Below the pieces are notes generated by a model. The model saw nothing but the letters and a program-made list of their open reading frames with translations, searched no databases and was not told the DNA's origin. The translations under genes were made by a program, and so were the position numbers. 63,785 bases of DNA. Origin: JBNFVY01 sp049943335 (lineage in GTDB: Bacteria; Pseudomonadota; Alphaproteobacteria; Rhodobacterales; Rhodobacteraceae). Positions 1 through 8,293 of this stretch are shown piece by piece (position 1 is the first letter of the stretch; each line of letters begins with the position of its first letter). The stretch spans positions 1-63,785 of the forward strand of contig NZ_JBNFVY010000013.1 of NCBI RefSeq assembly GCF_049943335.1, written 5' to 3'.

Positions 1-65
1 AAAAAGGCGCCGGCGCTTTTGTGCCGGGTGATTGGATACCCGGTTTGGGTGGGCCGGTTTCCGGT

Positions 66-1463
66 TTATCGGGCGATTTCATACGGCACCACGCCGCGCG
101 CATTGTGATCGACATGCAGCCTGTGGGACACGGGCGGCACGGCCCGCTGGTGACATTGGTCGCGTTCACAAATGCGGCAGGAAATCCCGATCGGCTCGAA
201 GGCTTTGGGTTTGGTCAGGTCCAGATCATCCGCATAGGTCAGCTGCTCGGCATGCTGCACTTCGCAGCCCAGGGCGATCGCGTATCGCTGGGTGGGCGCG
301 TGGAAGGACCCACCGGGTTTGGACACATCGCGCGCAATCGACAAATACCGGACCCCGTCCGGCGTTTCAGCCAACTGGCGCAGGAACCGTCCCGGCGTTT
401 CGAACGCCTGGTGTACGTTCCAAAGGGGGCAGGCCCCGCCATAGCGGGCGAACTGAAACCGCGACGCCGAATGGCGCTTGGTTATGGTGCCTGATTGATC
501 GACCCGCACGAAAAAGAACGGGATCCCTTTTGCGCCGGGTCGCTGCAAAGTGCACAGGCGATGGGCCACCTGTTCGATCGACGCGCCGAAAATGTCGGCC
601 AATCGTTCCAGGTCGTGGCGGGTGTCTTTCGCGGCCGACAGCATGGCCTGGTACGGCATCATGGCCGCGCCGGCGAAATAGTTGGCCAGGCCGATCTTGG
701 CGATGGCGCGCGCCTCTTCCGATTGGAACCGGGCCAGATCCAGCGTCGCTTCGAACAGTTTGTCCTGCGAGACCAGCGCCAACTGGTGCAACAGTTGAAA
801 TCGCTGCGTCGGGCCGGCCACGCGCGTGGACAGATGCAGCACTTTGCCGTCAAAGTGCCGAATTGTGCCGCTGTCGTCGTGGCGGATTTCAATGCCGCGG
901 GCCGCAAAAACGTCGCGGGCGGCGGCGATGACGTCGCGCGGTGTGGCGCCGGGCGCTGCGAAATGTTCGGCTGCGCGGTCGACCGCATCAATATAGTTGT
1001 CGCAATAATGAAAGAAGTCGCGCACCTCTTCCCATGCGCTCGGCTGATGGGTTACGCCCTCGCGTCCGAGCGCTTCGTCCAGCGACGCCAGTCTTTCGGA
1101 ATTCTGCCGATAGGCCCGGTGCAGCGCCAGAAACGCCCGTGCCAGCATCGGCGCGTTCGACGCTGCCAGCCTGAGGTCTGCAAGGGGCGGCGCGTTTTCG
1201 GCAAAGATCGGATCCGCCAGGGCTTCGCGCATATCCGTGACCATCCGTTCCGCATCGCCCGTAGACAGTTCGGTGACGTCGAACCCGAATTCCTGTGCCA
1301 GTGCAAGAACAACGCCGGTCGATACCGGACGGTTGTTGTTCTCCATCTGGTTCAGATAGGGCAAGGATACGCCCAACCTCTGGGCAAATGCTTTCTGGGT
1401 CAGGCCAAGTCGCACGCGGGTTTCACGCAGCTTTGCACCGGCATAGAGTTTCTGTTGCGCCAT
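66..1463 (-). CDS. pccR: PccR-type short-chain fatty acyl-CoA regulator (XRE + ImmA/IrrE-like)
   Basis: A 465-residue ScfR-family regulator. An XRE helix-turn-helix fills residues ~10-65 (ETRVRLGLTQKAFAQRLGVS). A long ImmA/IrrE-like/DUF2083 acyl-CoA-sensing region follows, and the C-terminus has the family's cysteine cluster ISCRICERDQCHQRA. In Rhodobacter sphaeroides PccR activates propionyl-CoA carboxylase genes and regulates itself. Here the gene lies next to pccB, and TTTGCAAA-type sites sit directly upstream of both genes, which supports the same role. I chose the ATG at 1463 (MAQQKLYAG), because the 15 upstream in-frame codons run through the operator. The paralogues RamB and MccR are alternatives; the pccB linkage favours PccR. 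Confidence 0.9.
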   Translation of the reverse strand: MAQQKLYAGAKLRETRVRLGLTQKAFAQRLGVSLPYLNQMENNNRPVSTGVVLALAQEFGFDVTELSTGDAERMVTDMREALADPIFAENAPPLADLRLAASNAPMLARAFLALHRAYRQNSERLASLDEALGREGVTHQPSAWEEVRDFFHYCDNYIDAVDRAAEHFAAPGATPRDVIAAARDVFAARGIEIRHDDSGTIRHFDGKVLHLSTRVAGPTQRFQLLHQLALVSQDKLFEATLDLARFQSEEARAIAKIGLANYFAGAAMMPYQAMLSAAKDTRHDLERLADIFGASIEQVAHRLCTLQRPGAKGIPFFFVRVDQSGTITKRHSASRFQFARYGGACPLWNVHQAFETPGRFLRQLAETPDGVRYLSIARDVSKPGGSFHAPTQRYAIALGCEVQHAEQLTYADDLDLTKPKAFEPIGISCRICERDQCHQRAVPPVSHRLHVDHNARGVVPYEIAR

Positions 1464-1471
1464 CGGACACC

Positions 1472-1516
1472 TTTGCAGATTTGCGGTAAGGCTGTGTAGC
1501 CTTTGCAAATTGCGTC
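1472..1516. promoter_or_regulatory. Putative PccR autoregulatory operator
   Basis: TTTGCAGA (1472-1479) abuts TTTGCGGT (1480-1487), and a perfect palindromic TTTGCAAA (1502-1509) runs into TTGCGTC. The sites lie 9-46 bp upstream of the pccR start. TTTGCAAA repeats are, as I recall, the PccR recognition sequence in R. sphaeroides. The spacing here is not the textbook N4, so the exact architecture is inferred. Confidence 0.6.
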
Positions 1517-2732
1517 AGGCAATCCCCAATCTTTTCTCGCGGTGCATTACCGACAGGATTGCCGCGACACCCAGCAGGCAGACCAGCAACATGAGAAACA
1601 GCAACGGGAAAGCGCCCGTTCCCGGGCCCAGCAATGCGCCTGCGATGGCCGCCAGCGCCGCCCCGCCGCCGATCATCAGCGCACTGGCCAACCCCGACGC
1701 CGTGCCTGCCAGATGCGGGTGCACCGACAACACGCCCGAGGTGCCATTGGGGATCACCAGGCCGTTGCCGAACCCTACCAGCGCCATGGGGGCAAAGAAG
1801 TTGATCGGCGACCCGTATCCGTTTTCAAACAAGAGCAGCGACACCCCAACCCCAAGCGCCGCGATGATTGAGCCGGTCAGGATCATGCGGTTGATCCCGA
1901 CGCGTTCCGCCAGTTGGCTGGTGGTGAAATTGCCCAGAAGATAGCCGCTGGCGGGGGCGCCGAACCAGAAGCCCAGCTCGGCCGGGGCCATGTCAAAGAG
2001 CGTCGAACCGACAAAAGGGGCGCCGCCAAGAAAGGCAAAAAAGGCCCCCGACGAAAACGCGGTTGCTGCTGCGTAGCCCCAGAACCGGGCCGAGCGCAAC
2101 AATGCGGGATATTCAGCGAATTGCTGCGAAAGGCTCAGTCCACGAGAGACATTCGTTTCGCCCAGGTCCGCCCAGACCAGCGCCAGGGTCAATGTTCCGC
2201 CGATGGCCATAAGCCAGAAATTCGATGCCCAGCCGAATGTGTTGGTCAATCCGCCCCCGATCATCGGGCTGAACATGGGAACAAGGGACATGCCCATGGT
2301 GACAAAGCCGATCATGGCCGCCGAACGTTCGGGTGGGAACATGTCGCGCACCACGGCGCGTGACAGCACAAGGTTCACGGCGACGGTGGCCTGCAGCATC
2401 CGGAAAAACAGAAAGACACCGGCCGACGGTGCGTAAATGCACCCTAGACTGGCAACGATGAATATCGCCATGCCACCCATGATGACGGGCCGCCGGCCGA
2501 GGTTGTCTGACAGCGGGCCGATGACCAATTGACAGCTTGCACTGACGGCCAGGTAGAGCGCCACTGACAGCTGCACAACGTCATAACTGGTGCCGAAATA
2601 CTGGGCCATTTCGGGCAGGGCGGGAAGAAACACGTTCATGACCATCGCCGACATCCCGGTCATGATGACCAGTGTCGCAATATGCGGCGGGGTGTTTCGA
2701 TCCAGAAACCGGACCTTGGGCTTGTCAGACAT
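1515..2732 (-). CDS. Bcr/CflA-family MFS multidrug efflux transporter
   Basis: A 405-residue protein with the 12-segment pattern of the major facilitator superfamily. The cytoplasmic loop-2 signature GPLSDNLGRRPVIMGG (about residue 74) and the first-helix sequence NVFLPALPEMAQYF are typical of drug:H+ antiporters of the Bcr/CflA subfamily. It ends about 50 bp before pccR on the same strand and is divergent from pccB. The substrate cannot be read from sequence. A role in propionate physiology is possible by neighbourhood only. Confidence 0.85.
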   Translation of the reverse strand: MSDKPKVRFLDRNTPPHIATLVIMTGMSAMVMNVFLPALPEMAQYFGTSYDVVQLSVALYLAVSASCQLVIGPLSDNLGRRPVIMGGMAIFIVASLGCIYAPSAGVFLFFRMLQATVAVNLVLSRAVVRDMFPPERSAAMIGFVTMGMSLVPMFSPMIGGGLTNTFGWASNFWLMAIGGTLTLALVWADLGETNVSRGLSLSQQFAEYPALLRSARFWGYAAATAFSSGAFFAFLGGAPFVGSTLFDMAPAELGFWFGAPASGYLLGNFTTSQLAERVGINRMILTGSIIAALGVGVSLLLFENGYGSPINFFAPMALVGFGNGLVIPNGTSGVLSVHPHLAGTASGLASALMIGGGAALAAIAGALLGPGTGAFPLLFLMLLVCLLGVAAILSVMHREKRLGIA

Positions 2733-2894
2733 ATGTTTGACCTAGCCCCCGGTTTGGGGGCTGTCCATCGGCTTGACTGTGCGCCGATGCGCAGACTTTT
2801 GGAAACCTCTGCGGGGGTGTGTGCAGGGCTGGGCGGGGCAGGGGTATGTCGGGGGAAATGGGATGATGGGAAAAAGAGCGGGCCGCCGTCGCGA

Positions 2895-2951
2895 TTAGCG
2901 AATTTGCAATTTGCCTGACTCGCCCTGCCAAGTGTTTGCAAATTTTCCGAA
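2895..2951. promoter_or_regulatory. Putative PccR operator upstream of pccB
   Basis: TTAGCGAA (2895-2902) is followed by TTTGCAAT (2903-2910) and TTTGCC. A perfect TTTGCAAA lies at 2935-2942, preceded by the weaker CCTGCCAA (2924-2931). The cluster is 65-120 bp upstream of the pccB start and mirrors the cluster in front of pccR, as expected if one regulator controls both. Confidence 0.6.
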
Positions 2952-3015
2952 TGTCTCTTCCCTTGACTTGCCTTGGCCGCGTAGATTGCGCCAAACGTTT
3001 TCAGGAGGCCGCCCC

Positions 3016-4548
3016 ATGAAAGACATCATCAGCGAATTGCATGACCGCCGCGAACAGGCCCGCTTGGGCGGGGGGCAGCACCGTATCGACAGTCAGCACA
3101 AAAAGGGCAAGCTGACAGCCCGCGAACGCATCGATCTGCTGCTGGACGAAGGCAGCTTCGAAGAATTCGACATGTTCGTTGCCCACCGCTGCACCGATTT
3201 CGGCATGGAAGAAGAGCGCCCTGCCGGTGACGGCGTGGTCACCGGGTGGGGCACGATCAACGGTCGCATGGTATATGTGTTCAGCCAGGACTTTACCGTG
3301 TTCGGGGGATCGCTTTCGGAAACCCACGCGCAAAAGATCTGCAAGATCATGGATATGGCCGTTCAAAACGGAGCGCCGGTGATCGGGCTGAACGATTCGG
3401 GCGGCGCACGTATTCAAGAGGGTGTCGCATCGCTCGCCGGGTATGCAGACGTGTTTCAGCGCAACATCATGGCCTCGGGCGTGGTGCCGCAGATCAGTGT
3501 GATCATGGGCCCCTGTGCGGGCGGCGCGGTCTATTCGCCGGCGATGACCGACTTCATCTTCATGGTGAAGGACACCAGCTATATGTTCGTCACCGGCCCC
3601 GATGTGGTCAAGACCGTCACCAACGAACAGGTCACCGCCGAAGAACTGGGCGGTGCATCGACCCATACGCGCAAGTCCTCGGTCGCCGATGGCGCATTCG
3701 AAAACGATGTCGAAGCGATGACCGAAGTGCGCCGCCTGGTCGATCTGCTGCCGCTCAACAACCGCGAAAAGCCGCCCGTTCGCCCGTTCTTTGATGCGCC
3801 CGATCGGATTGACGAAAGCCTCGACACCCTGATCCCCGACAACGCCAACACCCCCTACGACATGAAGGAGTTGATCCTGAAGGTCGCGGACGAAGGCGAT
3901 TTTTACGAGATCCAGGAAGATTTCGCCAAGAACATCATCACCGGGTTCATCCGCCTCGAAGGGCAAACCGTTGGCGTTGTGGCCAACCAGCCGATGGTTC
4001 TGGCAGGCTGCCTGGACATCGACAGCAGCCGCAAGGCCGCGCGCTTCGTGCGGTTCTGCGATGCCTTCGAAATCCCGATCCTGACCTTCGTGGATGTGCC
4101 GGGCTTTTTGCCTGGGACCAGCCAGGAATACGGCGGGGTTATCAAACACGGCGCCAAGCTGCTGTTCGCATATGGCGAGGCGACGGTGCCCAAGGTCACG
4201 GTCATCACCCGCAAGGCCTATGGCGGTGCCTATGACGTGATGGCGTCCAAGCACCTGCGGGGCGATTTCAACTATGCCTGGCCCACCGCCGAAATCGCGG
4301 TGATGGGTGCCAAGGGCGCGACCGAAATCCTCTATCGCAGCGAACTGGGCGACCCGGACAAGATCGCCGCCCGCACCAAGGATTACGAGGACCGGTTCGC
4401 GAATCCGTTCGTGGCGGCGGAAAAAGGGTTCATCGACGAGGTGATCCAACCCCGCAGTACTCGCAAACGGGTCAGCCGTGCCTTTGCCAGCCTGAGGAAC
4501 AAAAAGCTGCAGAATCCATGGAAAAAACACGATAACATCCCGCTCTGA
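3016..4548 (+). CDS. pccB: Propionyl-CoA carboxylase beta (carboxyltransferase) subunit
   Basis: A 510-residue carboxyltransferase that moves CO2 from carboxybiotin to propionyl-CoA to give (S)-methylmalonyl-CoA. The two crotonase-like halves each have an oxyanion/glycine motif: NDSGGARIQEGVASLAGY with GPCAGGAVYSPA in the N-half, and FVDVPGFLPGTSQEYGG with KAYGGAYDVM in the C-half. The start is the ATG at 3016, 8 nt after a strong AGGAGG; upstream in-frame codons run through the operator. It works with pccA downstream and methylmalonyl-CoA mutase at 10.4 kb to feed succinyl-CoA, possibly also in the ethylmalonyl-CoA pathway. Confidence 0.97.
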   Translation: MKDIISELHDRREQARLGGGQHRIDSQHKKGKLTARERIDLLLDEGSFEEFDMFVAHRCTDFGMEEERPAGDGVVTGWGTINGRMVYVFSQDFTVFGGSLSETHAQKICKIMDMAVQNGAPVIGLNDSGGARIQEGVASLAGYADVFQRNIMASGVVPQISVIMGPCAGGAVYSPAMTDFIFMVKDTSYMFVTGPDVVKTVTNEQVTAEELGGASTHTRKSSVADGAFENDVEAMTEVRRLVDLLPLNNREKPPVRPFFDAPDRIDESLDTLIPDNANTPYDMKELILKVADEGDFYEIQEDFAKNIITGFIRLEGQTVGVVANQPMVLAGCLDIDSSRKAARFVRFCDAFEIPILTFVDVPGFLPGTSQEYGGVIKHGAKLLFAYGEATVPKVTVITRKAYGGAYDVMASKHLRGDFNYAWPTAEIAVMGAKGATEILYRSELGDPDKIAARTKDYEDRFANPFVAAEKGFIDEVIQPRSTRKRVSRAFASLRNKKLQNPWKKHDNIPL

Positions 4549-4551
4549 TCG

Positions 4552-4962
4552 ATGTGGGCGCGCCTGGCCGTCATTGCCGTTCTGGTAGCTGGCCGGGCAG
4601 GGGCCGATCTGGCCCCCCGCACGGTCGAGCCGATCATTCTGCCCAGCGGCCATCGGGTGACCTTTCACGAGGTTATCTCGGATGCCAAAGGATACGGGCT
4701 GACGATACGGTTCAGGTTCCTTGCCCCGTGGCTGGCCGAAACGATTGAAACGACGGACTACCAGGAGATCGAAGCCGACATGGCGTTCCTTTGTGAAACC
4801 TACGCATTGCCGCGCGTGCCGGACATCGGGCCGCAGCCCGCGATGATCGTCGTGTCGTTGGCGCAGGCGAAGGTGCCATTTGGCGAACCGGCACCGGGCG
4901 TTGCGCAGATCTTCGAAGCCTACCGCCCTGACGCTGGCGTTTGTCTGTGGGAGGGCCTGTAA
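4552..4962 (+). CDS. Small secreted protein downstream of pccB (possibly DUF6497)
   Basis: A 136-residue protein starting 3 bp after the pccB stop, so probably co-transcribed. Residues 1-18 (MWARLAVIAVLVAGRAGA) look like a signal peptide. The mature part is about 115 residues with two cysteines, in FLCETY and VCLWEGL, that could form a disulfide in the periplasm. It resembles a small family found beside pcc genes in Rhodobacterales, which I believe is DUF6497, but this is from memory. No catalytic motif is seen. Confidence 0.75.
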   Translation: MWARLAVIAVLVAGRAGADLAPRTVEPIILPSGHRVTFHEVISDAKGYGLTIRFRFLAPWLAETIETTDYQEIEADMAFLCETYALPRVPDIGPQPAMIVVSLAQAKVPFGEPAPGVAQIFEAYRPDAGVCLWEGL

Positions 4963-5251
4963 TGGTCAGGCATTCCCGCGATCTCGATCGGATGGCAACT
5001 TGCTATCGTGGCATGGCGACGTGCGACGGTAACCAAGGCGTCAGGGGATGGGATCGGCGAAATGGGCCGGACTTGTCGCCACGGCGTTTGCGCGCCCGGG
5101 CTTTGTCATCCCGCCACCGGACCACGGCGGGAAAAATGCGGCGCATGATCGCGGGCGCTTGGACTCAGGGGGCCTGGATGCGGGGGGCTTGTCTGACGGC
5201 CGCGGGTCCGGCCCAGCTGTCTGGTGGGAACGATCAACGGGGGCGCATCTG

Positions 5252-5611
5252 ATGGCCCTTCCGCCGATGACCAAACACCGGGGCTTTCCCGGACGCCTGC
5301 CGGGAACGGACGCGCAGTTCATAATCCGGCGCGCCAACCCCAAGGGAATCACGCCGCTGACCCGGCGCGAACGCCATGCCGATCGTCGCCCGGCCGACCG
5401 CCGGGCCGATGCAGGGTTCATGAAGGCGCTGTGGGACTATTTCGGCGACGAACCGTTCGAACGCGGCAATCTGGACGCGGGACGGTTGAGTTGGTTGTGG
5501 GGGCGGGAAGTGATTCCCGCTGAGGATCCGTTCGATACGAAAAGCTATCAGGCGTTGATGCGAATTGACGTCAATGTGGCGCGCGCCAGCTTCCCCGAGG
5601 TGTTCGAATGA
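5252..5611 (+). CDS. Hypothetical protein of the pcc locus
   Basis: A 119-residue protein of unrecognised family, basic in its N-half (TRRERHADRRPADRR) and acidic-aromatic in its C-half (ALWDYFGDEPFERGNLDAGR). There is no signal peptide or membrane segment. I chose the ATG at 5252 (MALPPMTKHRG); 5267 is an alternative. The frame stays open back to 5048, but those codons look like non-coding GC-rich sequence. It lies between pccB and pccA on the same strand. I do not assign a function. Confidence 0.6.
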   Translation: MALPPMTKHRGFPGRLPGTDAQFIIRRANPKGITPLTRRERHADRRPADRRADAGFMKALWDYFGDEPFERGNLDAGRLSWLWGREVIPAEDPFDTKSYQALMRIDVNVARASFPEVFE

Positions 5612-5960
5612 CCGTTTTGCGAGAAGGTCTGAGCGAAGTTCCCCTTCCCTTGCGTCAACCTGAGCGGAAAATAGCCGACAGGGCCGCAATCGCGACGTGT
5701 GCTATTGCGCCGACCACGCGCGGCCAGCACACTGAGAATGTGATGGCGTGTTCCAGCAAGCGCGCCGGCACAAATTGTCAAAACCGTTACCCTTCCCCTT
5801 CGGAGAGGTCTGGCCATTCCCGGGTCAGACCTCTCCATTCTTTTGCCTGTGCGGATGGGCGGAACGTTGCCGATGGGAACCAATTGGGGCAATTCGCGTT
5901 TGCCTTTCATATGCCGGACGTGATTGCGTCCGGACAAAACGAAGCAGAAGGGCAAGAACA
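5612..5960. other. Intergenic region without a recognisable gene
   Basis: About 350 bp between the hypothetical gene and the small lipoprotein. It holds the terminator-like hairpin at 5802-5844 and presumably a promoter for the lipoprotein gene. Longer open frames across it are the GC-rich background type and match no family I know. Confidence 0.5.
5802..5844 (+). terminator. Rho-independent terminator downstream of the pccB group
   Basis: A perfect 11-bp inverted repeat, GGAGAGGTCTG (5802-5812) and CAGACCTCTCC (5826-5836), with a 13-nt loop. It is followed by ATTCTTTT. It lies between the pccB-side genes and the lipoprotein/pccA genes, so the two carboxylase subunits may be separate transcripts. 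Confidence 0.7.
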
Positions 5961-6167
5961 ATGCGTAAATCAATTTGGATCGTCAGTGTCGTGGCACTCA
6001 CCGGTTTGGCCGCCTGTGGTGACTCGCCGCTTGAACAAGGCCTCATGGGCGCCGGCGCCGGCGCGGCTGCGGGTGCCGTCACGGGCGGCGACGTCGCTAC
6101 GGGCGCCGCAATCGGCGCCGCGGGCAACGTGCTTTACTGCCAGCAGTATCCGACGCGCTGCAACTGA
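5961..6167 (+). CDS. Small glycine-rich lipoprotein
   Basis: A 68-residue precursor with a clear lipobox, LTGLAAC, giving Cys19 as the lipidated residue. The mature peptide is short and rich in Gly/Ala (GAGAGAAAGAVTGG, GAAIGAAG), like glycine-zipper outer-membrane lipoproteins, and has two further cysteines in the last 11 residues (YCQQYPTRC). The ATG at 5961 gives a normal signal peptide. A terminator follows at 6204. The function is unknown; such proteins usually sit in the envelope. Confidence 0.8.
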   Translation: MRKSIWIVSVVALTGLAACGDSPLEQGLMGAGAGAAAGAVTGGDVATGAAIGAAGNVLYCQQYPTRCN

Positions 6168-6203
6168 TCTGCCCCGCGCCTGCGGGCGCAACCGACATCG
6201 CAA

Positions 6204-6236
6204 GGTCATCGGGCTTTCCGGCCCGGTGGCCTTTTT
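6204..6236 (+). terminator. Rho-independent terminator after the lipoprotein gene
   Basis: GGTCATCGGGC (6204-6214) pairs with GCCCGGTGGCC (6221-6231), using G-U pairs, around a 6-nt loop. TTTTT follows at 6232-6236. It separates the lipoprotein gene from pccA. Confidence 0.75.
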
Positions 6237-6292
6237 CTGTTTGAGCCGCGGCAAAGCGCCGGGCAACTGGGACTGAAAGGAAGGGACAGGAC

Positions 6293-8293
6293 ATGTTCAA
6301 GAAGATCCTGATCGCAAACCGGGGCGAAATCGCCTGCCGCGTAATCAAGACAGCGCGCAAGATGGGCATCCAGACGGTGGCCGTCTATTCCGATGCCGAC
6401 AAGAACGCGCTGCACGTCAAGATGGCGGATGAAGCGGTCCATATCGGCCCGCCTGCGGCGAACCAGTCTTACATCGTGATCGACAAGATCATGGACGCCG
6501 TCCGCCAGACCGGCGCCGAGGCGGTCCACCCCGGCTATGGCTTCTTGTCCGAAAACAAGCTGTTTGCCGAAGCGCTCGAAAAGGAAGGGGTCGCCTTTAT
6601 CGGACCGCCTGCCAGCGCGATCGAGGCGATGGGTGACAAGATCACGTCGAAGAAACTGGCACAAGAAGCTGGGGTCAGCACCGTGCCGGGGTACATGGGC
6701 CTGATCGAAGACGCCGACGAAGCGGTCAAGATCAGCAATCAAGTCGGCTACCCGGTGATGATCAAGGCCTCGGCCGGGGGCGGCGGCAAGGGTATGCGCA
6801 TCGCCTGGAACGATGACGAGGCGCGCGAAGGGTTCCAGAGCTCCAAGAACGAAGCGGCCAGCAGTTTCGGCGACGACCGGATTTTCATCGAAAAATTCGT
6901 GACCCAACCGCGCCACATCGAAATCCAGGTGCTGGGCGACAAGCACGGCAACACGATTTACCTGAACGAACGCGAATGTTCGATCCAGCGGCGCAATCAG
7001 AAGGTCGTCGAAGAGGCCCCGTCGCCCTTCCTTGACGAAGCCACCCGCAAGGCAATGGGCGAACAGTCCGTGGCCCTGGCCAAAGCGGTGGATTATTGCA
7101 GTGCCGGGACGGTCGAATTCATCGTCGATGGCGATCGCAACTTCTATTTCCTCGAAATGAACACCCGCCTGCAGGTTGAGCACCCTGTGACCGAACTGAT
7201 CACCGGCATCGACCTGGTCGAGCAGATGATCCGCGTCGCCTGGGGCGAGAAACTGGCGTTCGAGCAATCGGACATCGGCATCAACGGTTGGGCAATTGAA
7301 AACCGGCTCTATGCGGAAGACCCCTATCGCGGCTTCCTGCCGTCGATTGGTCGGTTGAGCAAATACCGCCCGCCAGAAGAACGCCATACCCCCGAAGGCG
7401 CCGTGCGTAATGATACCGGCGTTTTCGAAGGCGGCGAGATCAGCATGTACTACGACCCGATGATCGCCAAACTGTGCACATGGGCGCCGACCCGCGCGCA
7501 GGCGATTGAGGAAATGCGTGTCGCGCTGGACAGTTTCGAAGTCGAAGGCATTGGCCACAACCTGCCGTTCCTGTCGGCTGTCATGGATCATCCGAAATTC
7601 GTATCAGGTGACATCACAACGGCCTTCATCGAAGAAGAATACCCCGAAGGTTTCGAAGGCGTGACCCTGGGCGGCGACCAGTTGCGCCGCGTGGCTGCGG
7701 CCTGCGCGGCGATGTACCGGGTGACTGAAATCCGGCGCACCCGCGTGTCCGGGCGGATGGACAACCACGAACGCACCGTCGGAAACGAATGGGTGGTGTC
7801 GCTGCAGGGCGAAAGCTATCCGGTGCGGATCGAAGCCGATCACGACGGCTCGACCATTCACTTCGATGATGGCACCAAATTGCGCGCAGCATCGGATTGG
7901 GTGCCAGGCATGTCGCTGGCCGTGGTCGACATTGACGGCGGGCCGCTGGTGATGAAGGTGGGCAAGCTGCCCAACGGGTTCACGATCCGCGTGCGCGGAG
8001 CCGAACTCAAGGTTTATGTGCGCTCGCCGCGTCAACACGAACTGTCGCTCTTGATGCCGGAAAAACTGCCACCCGACACGTCCAAGTTGCTGCTGTGCCC
8101 AATGCCGGGCCTGGTGGTGAAGATCGACATCGAGGTCGGCGCCGAGGTTCAAGAAGGCCAAGCGCTTTGCACCATCGAGGCGATGAAGATGGAAAACATC
8201 CTGCGCGCCGAGAAAAAGGGCACAGTATCCAAGATCAATGCAGGGGCGGGCGACAGCCTTGCGGTTGACGAAGTGATCATGGAATTCGAATGA
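6293..8293 (+). CDS. pccA: Propionyl-CoA carboxylase alpha (biotin carboxylase/BCCP) subunit
   Basis: A 666-residue biotin-dependent carboxylase subunit. Residues 1-~450 are biotin carboxylase: N-terminal KILIANRGEIACRVIKTA, ATP-grasp glycine loop SAGGGGKGMRIAW, and EMNTRLQVEHPVTE near the active site. A linker domain for the beta subunit follows. The C-terminal ~75 residues are the biotinyl domain with EAMKMEN, where Lys632 is the expected biotinylation site. Length and domain order fit alphaproteobacterial PccA. An AAAGGAAG ribosome-binding site precedes the ATG. The gene overlaps the next by 4 bp (ATGA). Confidence 0.97.
   Translation: MFKKILIANRGEIACRVIKTARKMGIQTVAVYSDADKNALHVKMADEAVHIGPPAANQSYIVIDKIMDAVRQTGAEAVHPGYGFLSENKLFAEALEKEGVAFIGPPASAIEAMGDKITSKKLAQEAGVSTVPGYMGLIEDADEAVKISNQVGYPVMIKASAGGGGKGMRIAWNDDEAREGFQSSKNEAASSFGDDRIFIEKFVTQPRHIEIQVLGDKHGNTIYLNERECSIQRRNQKVVEEAPSPFLDEATRKAMGEQSVALAKAVDYCSAGTVEFIVDGDRNFYFLEMNTRLQVEHPVTELITGIDLVEQMIRVAWGEKLAFEQSDIGINGWAIENRLYAEDPYRGFLPSIGRLSKYRPPEERHTPEGAVRNDTGVFEGGEISMYYDPMIAKLCTWAPTRAQAIEEMRVALDSFEVEGIGHNLPFLSAVMDHPKFVSGDITTAFIEEEYPEGFEGVTLGGDQLRRVAAACAAMYRVTEIRRTRVSGRMDNHERTVGNEWVVSLQGESYPVRIEADHDGSTIHFDDGTKLRAASDWVPGMSLAVVDIDGGPLVMKVGKLPNGFTIRVRGAELKVYVRSPRQHELSLLMPEKLPPDTSKLLLCPMPGLVVKIDIEVGAEVQEGQALCTIEAMKMENILRAEKKGTVSKINAGAGDSLAVDEVIMEFE

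Noticed and set aside
1..65. Hairpin CCGGGT/ACCCGG at 24-43 considered as the pccR terminator
   Set aside because: On the minus strand it is not followed by a U-run directly, and the window ends before context can be judged.
3001..4668. Very long open frame (555 codons) antisense to pccB, and similar long antisense frames opposite pccA, ppk1, pyc, ftsI and others
   Set aside because: They are shadows caused by high third-position G+C. Their translations match no family, while the opposite strand encodes clear enzymes.
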